From an uncultured Kineothrix sp. (GTDB taxonomy: Bacteria > Bacillota > Clostridia > Lachnospirales > Lachnospiraceae): DNA of 64,000 bases. The translations under genes were made by a program, and so were the position numbers. A model generated the notes under the pieces. That model was not told the DNA's origin. It made no database searches and saw nothing but the letters and a program-made list of their open reading frames with translations. Positions 1 to 7,535 of this stretch are shown here, in pieces. Numbering within the stretch: the first letter of the stretch is position 1; every line of letters begins with the position of its first letter. The stretch covers positions 16,396 through 80,395 of the forward strand of contig CAJUSR010000017.1 in NCBI GenBank assembly GCA_910588855.1. Direction: 5' to 3'.

Positions 1-54
1 AGCAACCGGTCCAATAAGAAAAGTCTGATTCTGAGTTAAAATTATTCCAGGCAA
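1..54 (-). CDS. yidC: Membrane protein insertase YidC, N-terminal fragment (runs off the window)
   Basis: Only the first 18 codons are inside the window, read leftward from a TTG start at 54-52. The peptide begins (M)PGIILTQNQTFLIGPVA, which resembles the N-terminus of clostridial YidC/OxaA insertases. A perfect AGGAGG lies at 67-62, seven bases before the TTG, which supports this unusual start. YidC inserts proteins into the cytoplasmic membrane. Its position directly after yidD, rnpA and rpmH is the conserved bacterial order. Identification rests on a short peptide plus gene order. Confidence 0.7.
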   Translation of the reverse strand, partial: MPGIILTQNQTFLIGPVA

Positions 55-90
55 TTTCTTTCCTCCTACATTTTCATAAAATTTCTGACT

Positions 91-300
91 CTATGGAACA
101 GGGTCATATCCTCCCTTTGAAAAAGGATTGCACCTGAGTATCCTCCAGACTGCCAAAAGACCGCCTTTCAAAGCGCCGTATTTTTCTACCGCCTCCAAAC
201 CATATTCGGAACAAGTAGGTATATAAGGGCATTTGGTAGATTTCATAGGAGATATATACTTTCTATAGAATCGAATCAAGTAAATCACTAATTTTTTCAT
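91..300 (-). CDS. yidD: Membrane protein insertion efficiency factor YidD
   Basis: A 69-residue protein of the YidD family, a small membrane-associated factor that helps YidC-dependent insertion. It carries the family hallmarks: RFYRKYISP near the N-terminus, a CPYIPTCSEYGLEAV segment with its two Cys residues, ALKGG, and a C-terminal C.PFSKGGYDPVP. I place the start at the ATG giving MKKLVIYL, because relatives begin there. An in-frame ATG at 324 would add eight residues and overlap rnpA. Neither has a clear ribosome binding site, so translation is probably coupled to rnpA. Confidence 0.88.
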   Translation of the reverse strand: MKKLVIYLIRFYRKYISPMKSTKCPYIPTCSEYGLEAVEKYGALKGGLLAVWRILRCNPFSKGGYDPVP

Positions 301-313
301 AACCATTTTCAAA

Positions 314-667
314 TCAAACTTCATAAAAAAATATTTTAATTATATGATGAAGTTTTCCAAGATGCAGTAATGCGCTTTCTATTTCGGCATAAGAAGCCGA
401 TTTCGCATTGTTTCTTCCAATGACTACTATATCTAAACCACTATTAAATATATTTTCATGTAGTCTGTAACTTTCTCTTACCAGCCTTGTCACTCTATGG
501 CGGACAACGCTGTTTCCAACTTTCTTACTTACTGATATTCCAATCCTGTTTACTTCTTTATTATTTTTCAATACATACATTACCAGATACTTATTAGCAT
601 AAGACTTGCCTTTTTTATAAACATTCTTGAAATCATCGTTTTTTTTCAAAGAATCTGAGAATCTCAT
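314..667 (-). CDS. rnpA: Ribonuclease P protein component
   Basis: 117 residues. It is the protein subunit of RNase P, which helps the catalytic RNA remove 5' leaders from tRNA precursors. The RNR signature of the family is visible as NSVVRHRVTRLVRESYR around residues 53-69, with the basic N-terminal RFSDSLKKNDDFKNVYKKGK typical of the fold. GAGGAA precedes the ATG. The gene follows rpmH on the same strand after a hairpin/T-tract that probably lowers read-through, and yidD follows or overlaps it, the standard rpmH-rnpA-yidD-yidC arrangement. Confidence 0.95.
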   Translation of the reverse strand: MRFSDSLKKNDDFKNVYKKGKSYANKYLVMYVLKNNKEVNRIGISVSKKVGNSVVRHRVTRLVRESYRLHENIFNSGLDIVVIGRNNAKSASYAEIESALLHLGKLHHIIKIFFYEV

Positions 668-683
668 CTTCTATTCCTCAAAG

Positions 684-710
684 AGAAAAAAGGCCACAAA
701 ACTGCGGCCT
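684..710 (-). terminator. Hairpin plus T-tract between rpmH and rnpA (probable partial terminator)
   Basis: On the minus strand AGGCCGCA pairs with TGTGGCCT (one G-U pair) around a four-base loop, followed directly by a run of T. It starts at the rpmH stop codon. Since rnpA lies downstream on the same strand, it probably attenuates transcription and lets ribosomal protein L34 be made in excess over the RNase P protein (inference). Confidence 0.7.
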
Positions 711-843
711 ATGCTGATAATCTCTTTCTTCCTTTTGCTCTTCTGGCAGCTAAAACTCTTCTTCCGCCTTTTGTACTCATTCTAGCCCTGAAACCATGAA
801 CTTTTTTCCTTTTCCTCTTGTTCGGCTGAAATGTCATTTTCAT
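709..843 (-). CDS. rpmH: 50S ribosomal protein L34
   Basis: 44 residues. The sequence begins MKMTFQPNKRKRKKVHGF, continues RARMSTKGGRRVLAARR and ends AKGRKRLSA, which is diagnostic of ribosomal protein L34 of the large subunit. A strong AAGGAGGTGC lies at 860-851. The length is typical. It is the first gene of the leftward rpmH-rnpA-yidD-yidC unit and faces away from dnaA across the origin. Confidence 0.97.
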   Translation of the reverse strand: MKMTFQPNKRKRKKVHGFRARMSTKGGRRVLAARRAKGRKRLSA

Positions 844-1411
844 AATTGATGCACCTCCTTTTCCAGCCCATATACATAATACCTTCTATATTATTTCAGG
901 CAAATATATTTTAACAAATGTATTGAAAAATATCATTACGATTATAAAGTATAAATGCACATACGTCAAGTAAATAAAGACAAATTCTACAAAATAAAAA
1001 TACCTAAAAAATGCCGGAAAAATCGTGATTTTTACCAACGCAACATCTTGTTATAAACTTCTTATGAGAACCACAAAATATAGATACAAAAAAGTTATCC
1101 ACATTAAATCCAATTTTATTTGAGTACAGGCAAAATTATACACATTTTGTGTATAATTTGTGGATAACATCATTATATCATGTGAAAACTTAATGTTAGA
1201 ATAACATGTAACCCCTATTTCTCACCTCTTTTTAGCTGTTTATATTTTTTATTTAATTATGCACATATTTACTATGAGGTTCCTATGGCACATAAGCTTA
1301 TCCTCCCATTATCCCCAATATGTGTATAACTTTGTTTATAAAATTAATCATTTGAAATTTCATCGTATTTATATTAAGATAGATATACTTGCAGAAAGTT
1401 GAGGTATTTGA
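844..1411. other. rpmH-dnaA intergenic region (origin and divergent promoters)
   Basis: 568 bases without a gene and very AT-rich. It holds the DnaA-box cluster described separately. On the minus strand a weak promoter for rpmH can be read: TTGTTA at 917-912 and TAATAT at 893-888, spacing 18. The dnaA leader ends with a modest GAGG about ten bases before the dnaA ATG. No small open reading frame with a ribosome binding site was seen. Confidence 0.6.
1095..1329. other. Replication origin oriC, DnaA-box cluster upstream of dnaA
   Basis: Six matches or near matches to the DnaA box TTATNCACA are visible: TTATCCACA at 1095-1103 (+), TTATACACA at 1136-1144 (+), TTATACACA at 1148-1156 (-), TTATCCACA at 1159-1167 (-), TTATCCCCA at 1309-1317 (+) and TTATACACA at 1321-1329 (-). 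The boxes at 1136 and 1148 form a head-to-head palindrome with a three-base gap. AT-rich DNA surrounds them. Together with the box downstream of dnaA this is a bipartite Firmicutes-type origin. The exact unwinding site cannot be set from sequence alone. Confidence 0.85.
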
Positions 1412-2764
1412 ATGGATTTTATTGAAGAAAATTGGGAACTGATTAAACAAACGATAAAAAAAGAATATGAATTATCAAATATTTCTTATAATACATGGAT
1501 TTCAAAATTAAGCTTCTATAGTTCCGAAAACGACGTGATAACTATTTCCATACCATCTGAACAGTCTCATGCCCTAAGCTATATCAATAACAAATACAAA
1601 AGCTATTTTCAGGTCACCATTTCAGAAATGATGGATCATGATTATGAAATATCTTTTGTATTGGAAAAAGATATCAACAATAATGAAGACTCTATGGCAT
1701 TAAAACCTTATTATAATATCAATTATGAAAAGGCGAATCTAAACCCGAAATACCGGTTTGATACCTTTGTGGTGGGAAGCAACAACAAATTCGCCCATTC
1801 CGCTTCCCTTGCAGTAGCGGAATCCCCCGGCAATACTTATAATCCCCTCTATATATATGGAGGAGCCGGGCTTGGTAAGACACACCTTATGCATTCCATC
1901 GGGCATTTTATTTTGAAACAGAATCCAAATAGAAAAATCCTTTACGTCACTTCCGAACAATTCACAAACGAAGTGATTAGTTCCATCCGAAGCGGAAATG
2001 CAGCGGATATGACAAAATTAAGGGAAAAATACAGGACAGTCGATGTCCTTTTAATCGATGATATCCAATTTATAATAGGAAAAGAAAGCACACAAGAAGA
2101 GTTTTTCCATACTTTTAATGTATTACATGCATCGGAAAAACAAATTATCATATCTTCCGACAAACCGCCAAAAGAAATGGAAACTTTGGAAGAAAGGTTC
2201 CGTTCCCGGTTTGAATGGGGATTGATTGCAGATATACAGCCGCCCGATTACGAAACAAGGATGGCTATCCTCCAGAAAAATGCGGAAAATTTCAGCAAAA
2301 AAATAGAAGACGAAGTTTTTTCTTATGTTGCCACTAATATCAAATCCAATATAAGGGAATTAGAAGGGGCTTTCAATAAAATCATTGCCTTTTCCAAATT
2401 AAATAATGTAGAAATCAATCTTGAAATGGCCCAAGAAGCCTTAAAAGACATTATTTACCCGGACAAGCCAAAAGAAGTTAGCCCTTCTCTTATTATCAAT
2501 ATAGTAGCGGAGCATTTTGGTGTAAAGGCGGAAGATATTACTTCTAAAAAGAGAAATTCCGAATTTGTAGAACCAAGGCAAGTGGTCATGTACCTCTGCC
2601 GTTCCATGACCGATACTTCTTATCAAAACATTGGGAAAATACTTGGAAAAAAAGATCATACGACAATTATCCACGGAGTTAACAAAATAACCGATGAGTT
2701 AAAGACAAATGATGAATTGAAAAATAAAATTGAAATCATAAAGAAAAAAATTAGTCCGTCTTAA
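1412..2764 (+). CDS. dnaA: Chromosomal replication initiator protein DnaA
   Basis: 450 residues, the usual length. DnaA is the AAA+ ATPase that binds the DnaA boxes on both sides of the gene, melts oriC and loads helicase. Domain I is the N-terminal ~80 residues. Domain III has Walker A GGAGLGKT near residue 150, Walker B VLLIDDIQF near 213 and the arginine-finger region RFRSRFEWG. Domain IV ends in the signature CRSMTDTSYQNIGKILG followed by KDHTTIIHG, the helix-turn-helix that reads the box. The boxes upstream also suggest autoregulation. Confidence 0.98.
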   Translation: MDFIEENWELIKQTIKKEYELSNISYNTWISKLSFYSSENDVITISIPSEQSHALSYINNKYKSYFQVTISEMMDHDYEISFVLEKDINNNEDSMALKPYYNINYEKANLNPKYRFDTFVVGSNNKFAHSASLAVAESPGNTYNPLYIYGGAGLGKTHLMHSIGHFILKQNPNRKILYVTSEQFTNEVISSIRSGNAADMTKLREKYRTVDVLLIDDIQFIIGKESTQEEFFHTFNVLHASEKQIIISSDKPPKEMETLEERFRSRFEWGLIADIQPPDYETRMAILQKNAENFSKKIEDEVFSYVATNIKSNIRELEGAFNKIIAFSKLNNVEINLEMAQEALKDIIYPDKPKEVSPSLIINIVAEHFGVKAEDITSKKRNSEFVEPRQVVMYLCRSMTDTSYQNIGKILGKKDHTTIIHGVNKITDELKTNDELKNKIEIIKKKISPS

Positions 2765-2887
2765 CGTTTAAATAATAACTTAAAAAAACGCTTATGTGGG
2801 TAAATAAGGAAAAAAAACGAAGTTATATGGAGTTTTTCACATAGATATGATTTCTTTTTTCCTTGAAAAATAGTATAATAGTTAATG

Positions 2888-2896
2888 TTATACACA
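2888..2896 (+). promoter_or_regulatory. DnaA box in the dnaA-dnaN gap
   Basis: TTATACACA lies in the 210-base gap between dnaA and dnaN, matching the boxes upstream of dnaA. It marks the second part of a bipartite origin. A TATAAT at 2874-2879 just upstream may be the -10 of a dnaN promoter, but its -35 is poor. Confidence 0.65.
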
Positions 2897-2974
2897 TATC
2901 AACAGTTATTAATAAGTATAATAATAAATTCATAATAAATAAATAAGCCTTTTCGGGAAGGGAGTTTTTGCACG

Positions 2975-4084
2975 ATGAAATTAGTGTTATCGAAATCTAA
3001 CTTGCTAACTGGAGTACAGACAGTATCAAAAGCTGTTCCTAATAAAACGACGATGTCTATTTTAGAATGTATTTTAGTAGATGCCAGAGGAACTGAAATC
3101 AAATTAATGGCCAATGACATGGAATTGGGGATAGAAACTATAATTGAAGGAAATATTGTTGAAAAAGGAATTATTGCACTGGATGCAAAAATATTCCTTG
3201 AAATCGTACGAAAACTTCCTGACAGCGATATAACGATTGTTACGGACGAGTCCTTTAAGACTACAATTACATGTGAAAAGTCAAAATTCAATATTATAGG
3301 AAAATCAGGGGAAGATTTTTCTTATCTGCCGTCTATCGAAAAAATTGATTCTATCATAGTATCTCAGTTTACGCTGAAAGAAGTAGTAAGACAGACAATT
3401 TTTTCAATTGCCGACAACGATAACAATAAACTGATGACCGGGGAATTGTTTGAAATCAATGAAGATATTTTAAAAGTGGTTTCCTTGGATGGGCATAGGA
3501 TTTCCATACGGAAGATTAGGCTTAAAAACTTTTATATGCCGAAAAAAGTAGTAGTTCCCGGAAAAACATTGAATGAAGTGAGTAAAATATTGTCCGGTGA
3601 TATGGACAGGGAAGTACATATTTTCTTTACGGATAAACATATTGTATTTGAATTTGATAATACAACCGTTGTTTCACGTTTAATAGAAGGCGATTATTTT
3701 AAAATAGACCAGATGCTTTCCAGCGATTATGAAACAAAGGTAAGGATAAATAAAAAAGAATTTTTGGATTGTATCGACAGGGCTACTCTTCTTGTTAAAG
3801 AAGGGGATAAAAAGCCAATCATTATCAATATTTTAGATGGTGTTATGGAACTTAAGATAAATTCTGCAGTAGGAAGTATGAATGAAGAGATTGACATCAA
3901 TAAAAAAGGTAAGGATATCATGATTGGATTTAACCCCAAATTCCTTATTGATGCACTTAGAGTAATTGAAGACGAAGAGGTGGATATTTATCTTGTAAAT
4001 CCCAAGGCTCCCTGTTTTATAAGGGATACGGAAGAAAAATATATTTATTTGATTCTTCCTGTGAATTTTACCACAGTAAACTAA
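2975..4084 (+). CDS. dnaN: DNA polymerase III subunit beta (sliding clamp)
   Basis: 369 residues. It forms the ring-shaped dimer that tethers DNA polymerase III to DNA. The start MKLVLSKSNLLTGVQTVSKAVPNKTTMSILECILV is typical of clostridial DnaN, with three repeated clamp domains of ~120 residues and a C-terminal IYLILPVNFTTVN resembling the conserved PMR(L) end, here replaced by PVN. AAGGGAG lies a dozen bases before the ATG. It follows dnaA and opens the dnaN-yaaA-recF-gyrB series. Confidence 0.97.
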   Translation: MKLVLSKSNLLTGVQTVSKAVPNKTTMSILECILVDARGTEIKLMANDMELGIETIIEGNIVEKGIIALDAKIFLEIVRKLPDSDITIVTDESFKTTITCEKSKFNIIGKSGEDFSYLPSIEKIDSIIVSQFTLKEVVRQTIFSIADNDNNKLMTGELFEINEDILKVVSLDGHRISIRKIRLKNFYMPKKVVVPGKTLNEVSKILSGDMDREVHIFFTDKHIVFEFDNTTVVSRLIEGDYFKIDQMLSSDYETKVRINKKEFLDCIDRATLLVKEGDKKPIIINILDGVMELKINSAVGSMNEEIDINKKGKDIMIGFNPKFLIDALRVIEDEEVDIYLVNPKAPCFIRDTEEKYIYLILPVNFTTVN

Positions 4085-4127
4085 CAAAATAATTAAAAAA
4101 AGTCCGGAAAGTTTAAGAAGGGAAAAT

Positions 4128-4337
4128 ATGGAAATAATAAAGATAAGAGACGAATTTATAAAGCTTGGCCAGGTATTAAAATTAGCAGGCTGGGTAGAAT
4201 CCGGAGCGGAAGCAAAGGAAGTCATTTTAGACGGCGAAGTAAAAGTAAACGGGGAATGTGTTCTGCAAAGAGGAAAGAAAATATATGGTGATGATATAGT
4301 GGAATTTGACGGCAGGCAAATGAAAATACAAACTTAA
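4128..4337 (+). CDS. yaaA: S4-domain RNA-binding protein YaaA
   Basis: 69 residues consisting almost entirely of an S4 RNA-binding fold: FIKLGQVLKLAGWVESGAEA, then a second conserved stretch VILDGEVKVNGECVLQRGKKI and a final DDIVEFDG. The family is known as YaaA/RlbA in Firmicutes and sits between dnaN and recF. It is probably involved in ribosome assembly. The gap to recF is 33 bases, so it is part of the same transcription unit. Confidence 0.93.
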   Translation: MEIIKIRDEFIKLGQVLKLAGWVESGAEAKEVILDGEVKVNGECVLQRGKKIYGDDIVEFDGRQMKIQT

Positions 4338-4370
4338 ATGTTGGCCGATTTTTCAAATAGGGTGTAATAT

Positions 4371-5450
4371 ATGATTATAAAATCTTTGGAACTGATGAAT
4401 TTCAGGAACTATGAGTTCCTGGATTTAAAGTTCAGTGAAGGAACCAATATCCTATATGGTGATAATGCGCAGGGAAAAACCAATGTATTGGAAGCGATTT
4501 ATCTGTCTGCCACTACGAAATCACATAAAGGAAGCAAGGATAAGGATATTGTATGCTTTGATAAAGAAGAAGCACATATAAGGACTTATCTTGCAAAAGA
4601 AGGAATTGAATATAAGATAGATATGCATCTTCGCAAGAATAAGTCAAAAGGGGTTGCTGTAGATGGGCAGAAATTAAAGAAAGCGGCAGACCTTTTAGGC
4701 TTGTTAAATGTCGTCTTTTTTTCCCCTGAAGATTTAAGTATTATTAAAAATGGTCCTGCTGAAAGAAGAAGGTTTGTAGATATGGAACTTTGCCAGTTGG
4801 ATAATTTTTATCTTTATAATCTGAATCATTATAATAAAATTGTAAATCAAAGAAATAAGCTTTTGAAAGATATGTATTTCAATCCTCAGCTTAAGGATAC
4901 CCTCAATATATGGGATTCCCAATTGGTTTCTTTTGGAAGTAAAATTATAGAAAGAAGACGTATGTTTGTAGGCCAATTGAATGAAATTATTTATGGGATA
5001 CATAAAAAACTGTCCGGAGACAGGGAAGAGCTTATTATAAAATATGAACCGGATGTGGAAATTGATGACTTTGAAACTATCCTTAAAAAGAACCAGGAAA
5101 AGGATATAAAATTAAAGCAAACAAGTGTAGGTCCCCACAGGGATGATTTTTCTTTTATGACAGGGAATATTGATATTCGTAAATTCGGTTCCCAGGGTCA
5201 GCAGAGGACTGCAGCATTATCGTTGAAACTTTCGGAAATAGAAATTGTAAAGAAGATTACGAAGGATACTCCTGTACTTTTATTGGATGATGTTTTATCG
5301 GAGCTAGACAGCAACAGGCAGAATTATTTGTTAAATAGCATAGGGAATATCCAGACAATTATTACATGCACCGGATTGGATGAATTTGTAAATAACCGGT
5401 TTGAAATTAATAAAGTATTTAAAGTAGTAGAAGGAACCATACAGGAATAG
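4371..5450 (+). CDS. recF: DNA replication and repair protein RecF
   Basis: 359 residues. RecF is an SMC-like ABC ATPase that loads RecA at gaps. Visible are Walker A GDNAQGKTN around residues 31-39 after the typical start LELMNFRNYEFLDLKF, the ABC signature region GSQGQQRTAALSLKL, and Walker B VLLLDDVLSELD. Length is normal. The gene sits in its canonical place between yaaA and gyrB. A weak GGTGTAAT precedes the ATG. Confidence 0.96.
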   Translation: MIIKSLELMNFRNYEFLDLKFSEGTNILYGDNAQGKTNVLEAIYLSATTKSHKGSKDKDIVCFDKEEAHIRTYLAKEGIEYKIDMHLRKNKSKGVAVDGQKLKKAADLLGLLNVVFFSPEDLSIIKNGPAERRRFVDMELCQLDNFYLYNLNHYNKIVNQRNKLLKDMYFNPQLKDTLNIWDSQLVSFGSKIIERRRMFVGQLNEIIYGIHKKLSGDREELIIKYEPDVEIDDFETILKKNQEKDIKLKQTSVGPHRDDFSFMTGNIDIRKFGSQGQQRTAALSLKLSEIEIVKKITKDTPVLLLDDVLSELDSNRQNYLLNSIGNIQTIITCTGLDEFVNNRFEINKVFKVVEGTIQE

Positions 5451-5503
5451 CTTGACTTTTAAGGCAGAAAAAAGCCGCAGCTACGGCAGAATGAGAGGTT
5501 AGA

Positions 5504-7438
5504 ATGAGTAATAATAACGAATACGGGGCAGATCAGATACAGATATTGGAAGGTCTTGAGGCAGTAAGGAAAAGGCCCGGTATGTATATAGGGAGTACCT
5601 CTTCCAGAGGGCTTCACCATCTGGTATATGAGATAGTTGACAATTCGGTAGACGAAGCCCTTGCCGGTTTTTGCGATACCATTGAAGTGGTCATAAATAA
5701 AGATGAATCCATAACAGTTACTGATAATGGAAGGGGCATACCGGTAGGTATCAATCATAAGTCAGGCATTCCTGCCGTGGAGGTAGTTTTTACTATATTA
5801 CATGCCGGCGGCAAATTCGGTGGCGGAGGGTATAAAGTATCCGGCGGCCTTCATGGAGTGGGTGCTTCTGTTGTAAATGCGCTTTCAGACTGGCTGGAAG
5901 TGGAAATTTGCCAGGAAGGGAAAGTATATAAACAAAGATATGAAAAAGGTCATGTTGTTTATTCATTGAAAGTGGTAGGGGAATGCCCGAAGGAGAAGAC
6001 AGGGACAAAGGTTAGTTTCAAACCGGATAAAACGATTTTTCAGGAAACGACAGTCTATGAATTTGATATTTTGAAACAAAGGCTCAGGGAAATGGCTTTT
6101 CTTACAAAAAACCTTAAAATTATATTGAGGGATGAAAGGGTGGAAGAAGGGCAGAATCCGATAGAAAGGCAATTTCATTATGAAGGGGGTATTAAAGAGT
6201 TTGTTACTTACCTCAATAAAAGTAAAACCCCCCTTTATGAAAATATTATGTATTTTGAAGGATCAAAGAACAATGTTTATGTTGAAGTAGCAATGCAGCA
6301 TAACGATTCCTATACGGAAAGTTCTTATAGTTTTGTAAATAATATCAATACCCCTGAAGGCGGAACCCATTTAATAGGTTTTCGGAATGCTTTAACGAAA
6401 ACTTTTAATGATTATGCCAGGAATAATAAACTTTTAAAAGAAAGTGAAACGAACCTTTCCGGGGAGGATATCAGGGAAGGGCTGACTGTAATTATCAGCG
6501 TGAAAATAGAAGACCCTCAATTTGAAGGGCAGACGAAACAGAAGCTTGGTAATTCAGAAGCAAGAGGGGCAGTGGATAGCATTGTCAGTGAGCAGCTTAC
6601 GTATTTCCTTGAACAAAACCCTGCAATTGCAAAAATTATATGCGAAAAATCAATTTTAGCGCAGCGTGCCAGAGATGCGGCGAGAAAAGCGAGGGAATTG
6701 ACGAGAAGAAAGACAGCATTGGAAGGAATGAGCCTTCCGGGGAAACTTGCAGACTGTTCTGACAAAGATCCGGCCAATTGTGAAATTTATATTGTGGAAG
6801 GAGATTCCGCGGGAGGAAGCGCAAAGACGGCCAGGAGCCGGGCAACGCAGGCTATTCTTCCTCTTAGGGGAAAAATATTAAATGTTGAGAAAGCAAGGTT
6901 GGATAAAATATATGCCAATGCGGAAATAAAAGCAATGATTACAGCTTTTGGCACAGGGATTCATGAAGATTTTGATATCAGTAAATTGAGATATCATAAA
7001 ATTATTATTATGACGGATGCCGATGTGGATGGATCCCATATTGCTACGTTGCTTCTTACTTTCCTCTATCGTTTTATGCCGGACTTGATTAAGGAAGGAT
7101 ATGTCTATTTGGCCCAGCCGCCCCTTTATAAGTTAGAGAAAAATAAGAAGGTATGGTATGCTTACAGCGATGAAGAACTTGATAATATATTGAAGGAAGT
7201 AGGAAGGGATCAAAATAATAAAATCCAGAGATATAAAGGACTTGGTGAAATGGATCCGGAACAGCTTTGGGAAACAACGATGGATCCGGAAAGGCGCATC
7301 CTTTTACGTGTTACAATGGATGAGGAAGCGGAATCGGAGATTGATTTGACTTTTACTACACTTATGGGGGATAAAGTAGAACCGAGACGTGAATTTATTG
7401 AAGAAAATGCAAAATTTGTGAAAAACCTTGATATTTAG
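5504..7438 (+). CDS. gyrB: DNA gyrase subunit B
   Basis: 644 residues. The ATPase subunit of gyrase, which introduces negative supercoils. The GHKL ATPase starts with LEGLEAVRKRPGMYIGST and contains VDNSVDEALAG and GLHGVGASVVNALS. The Toprim domain has YIVEGDSAGGSAK near residue 430 and the metal-binding IIMTDADVDGSHI. The C-terminal tail has QRYKGLGEMDPEQLWETTM. AGAGGTTAGA precedes the ATG. The gene is followed by a long inverted repeat before gyrA. Confidence 0.98.
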   Translation: MSNNNEYGADQIQILEGLEAVRKRPGMYIGSTSSRGLHHLVYEIVDNSVDEALAGFCDTIEVVINKDESITVTDNGRGIPVGINHKSGIPAVEVVFTILHAGGKFGGGGYKVSGGLHGVGASVVNALSDWLEVEICQEGKVYKQRYEKGHVVYSLKVVGECPKEKTGTKVSFKPDKTIFQETTVYEFDILKQRLREMAFLTKNLKIILRDERVEEGQNPIERQFHYEGGIKEFVTYLNKSKTPLYENIMYFEGSKNNVYVEVAMQHNDSYTESSYSFVNNINTPEGGTHLIGFRNALTKTFNDYARNNKLLKESETNLSGEDIREGLTVIISVKIEDPQFEGQTKQKLGNSEARGAVDSIVSEQLTYFLEQNPAIAKIICEKSILAQRARDAARKARELTRRKTALEGMSLPGKLADCSDKDPANCEIYIVEGDSAGGSAKTARSRATQAILPLRGKILNVEKARLDKIYANAEIKAMITAFGTGIHEDFDISKLRYHKIIIMTDADVDGSHIATLLLTFLYRFMPDLIKEGYVYLAQPPLYKLEKNKKVWYAYSDEELDNILKEVGRDQNNKIQRYKGLGEMDPEQLWETTMDPERRILLRVTMDEEAESEIDLTFTTLMGDKVEPRREFIEENAKFVKNLDI

Positions 7439-7505
7439 CTAGTGTAGTGTATCATTCATAATTTACAAAATTACTTGGATGAAAATGAATGAGACACTAC
7501 ACTAG
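7439..7505. repeat. Long inverted repeat between gyrB and gyrA
   Basis: Left arm 7439-7459 (CTAGTGTAGTGTATCATTCA...) pairs with right arm 7485-7505 at 20 of 21 positions around a 25-base loop. It starts one base after the gyrB stop. No T-run follows, so it is not a standard intrinsic terminator. It could be an mRNA-processing or stabilising hairpin, an attenuator between the two gyrase genes, or a small inserted palindromic element. Confidence 0.8.
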
Positions 7506-7535
7506 TTATTAACAAATTTAATGGAGAAAAAATAT

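Noticed and set aside
5459..5758. 99-codon minus-strand frame at the start of gyrB
   Set aside because: Antisense to conserved gyrB residues, with no ribosome binding site or family resemblance.
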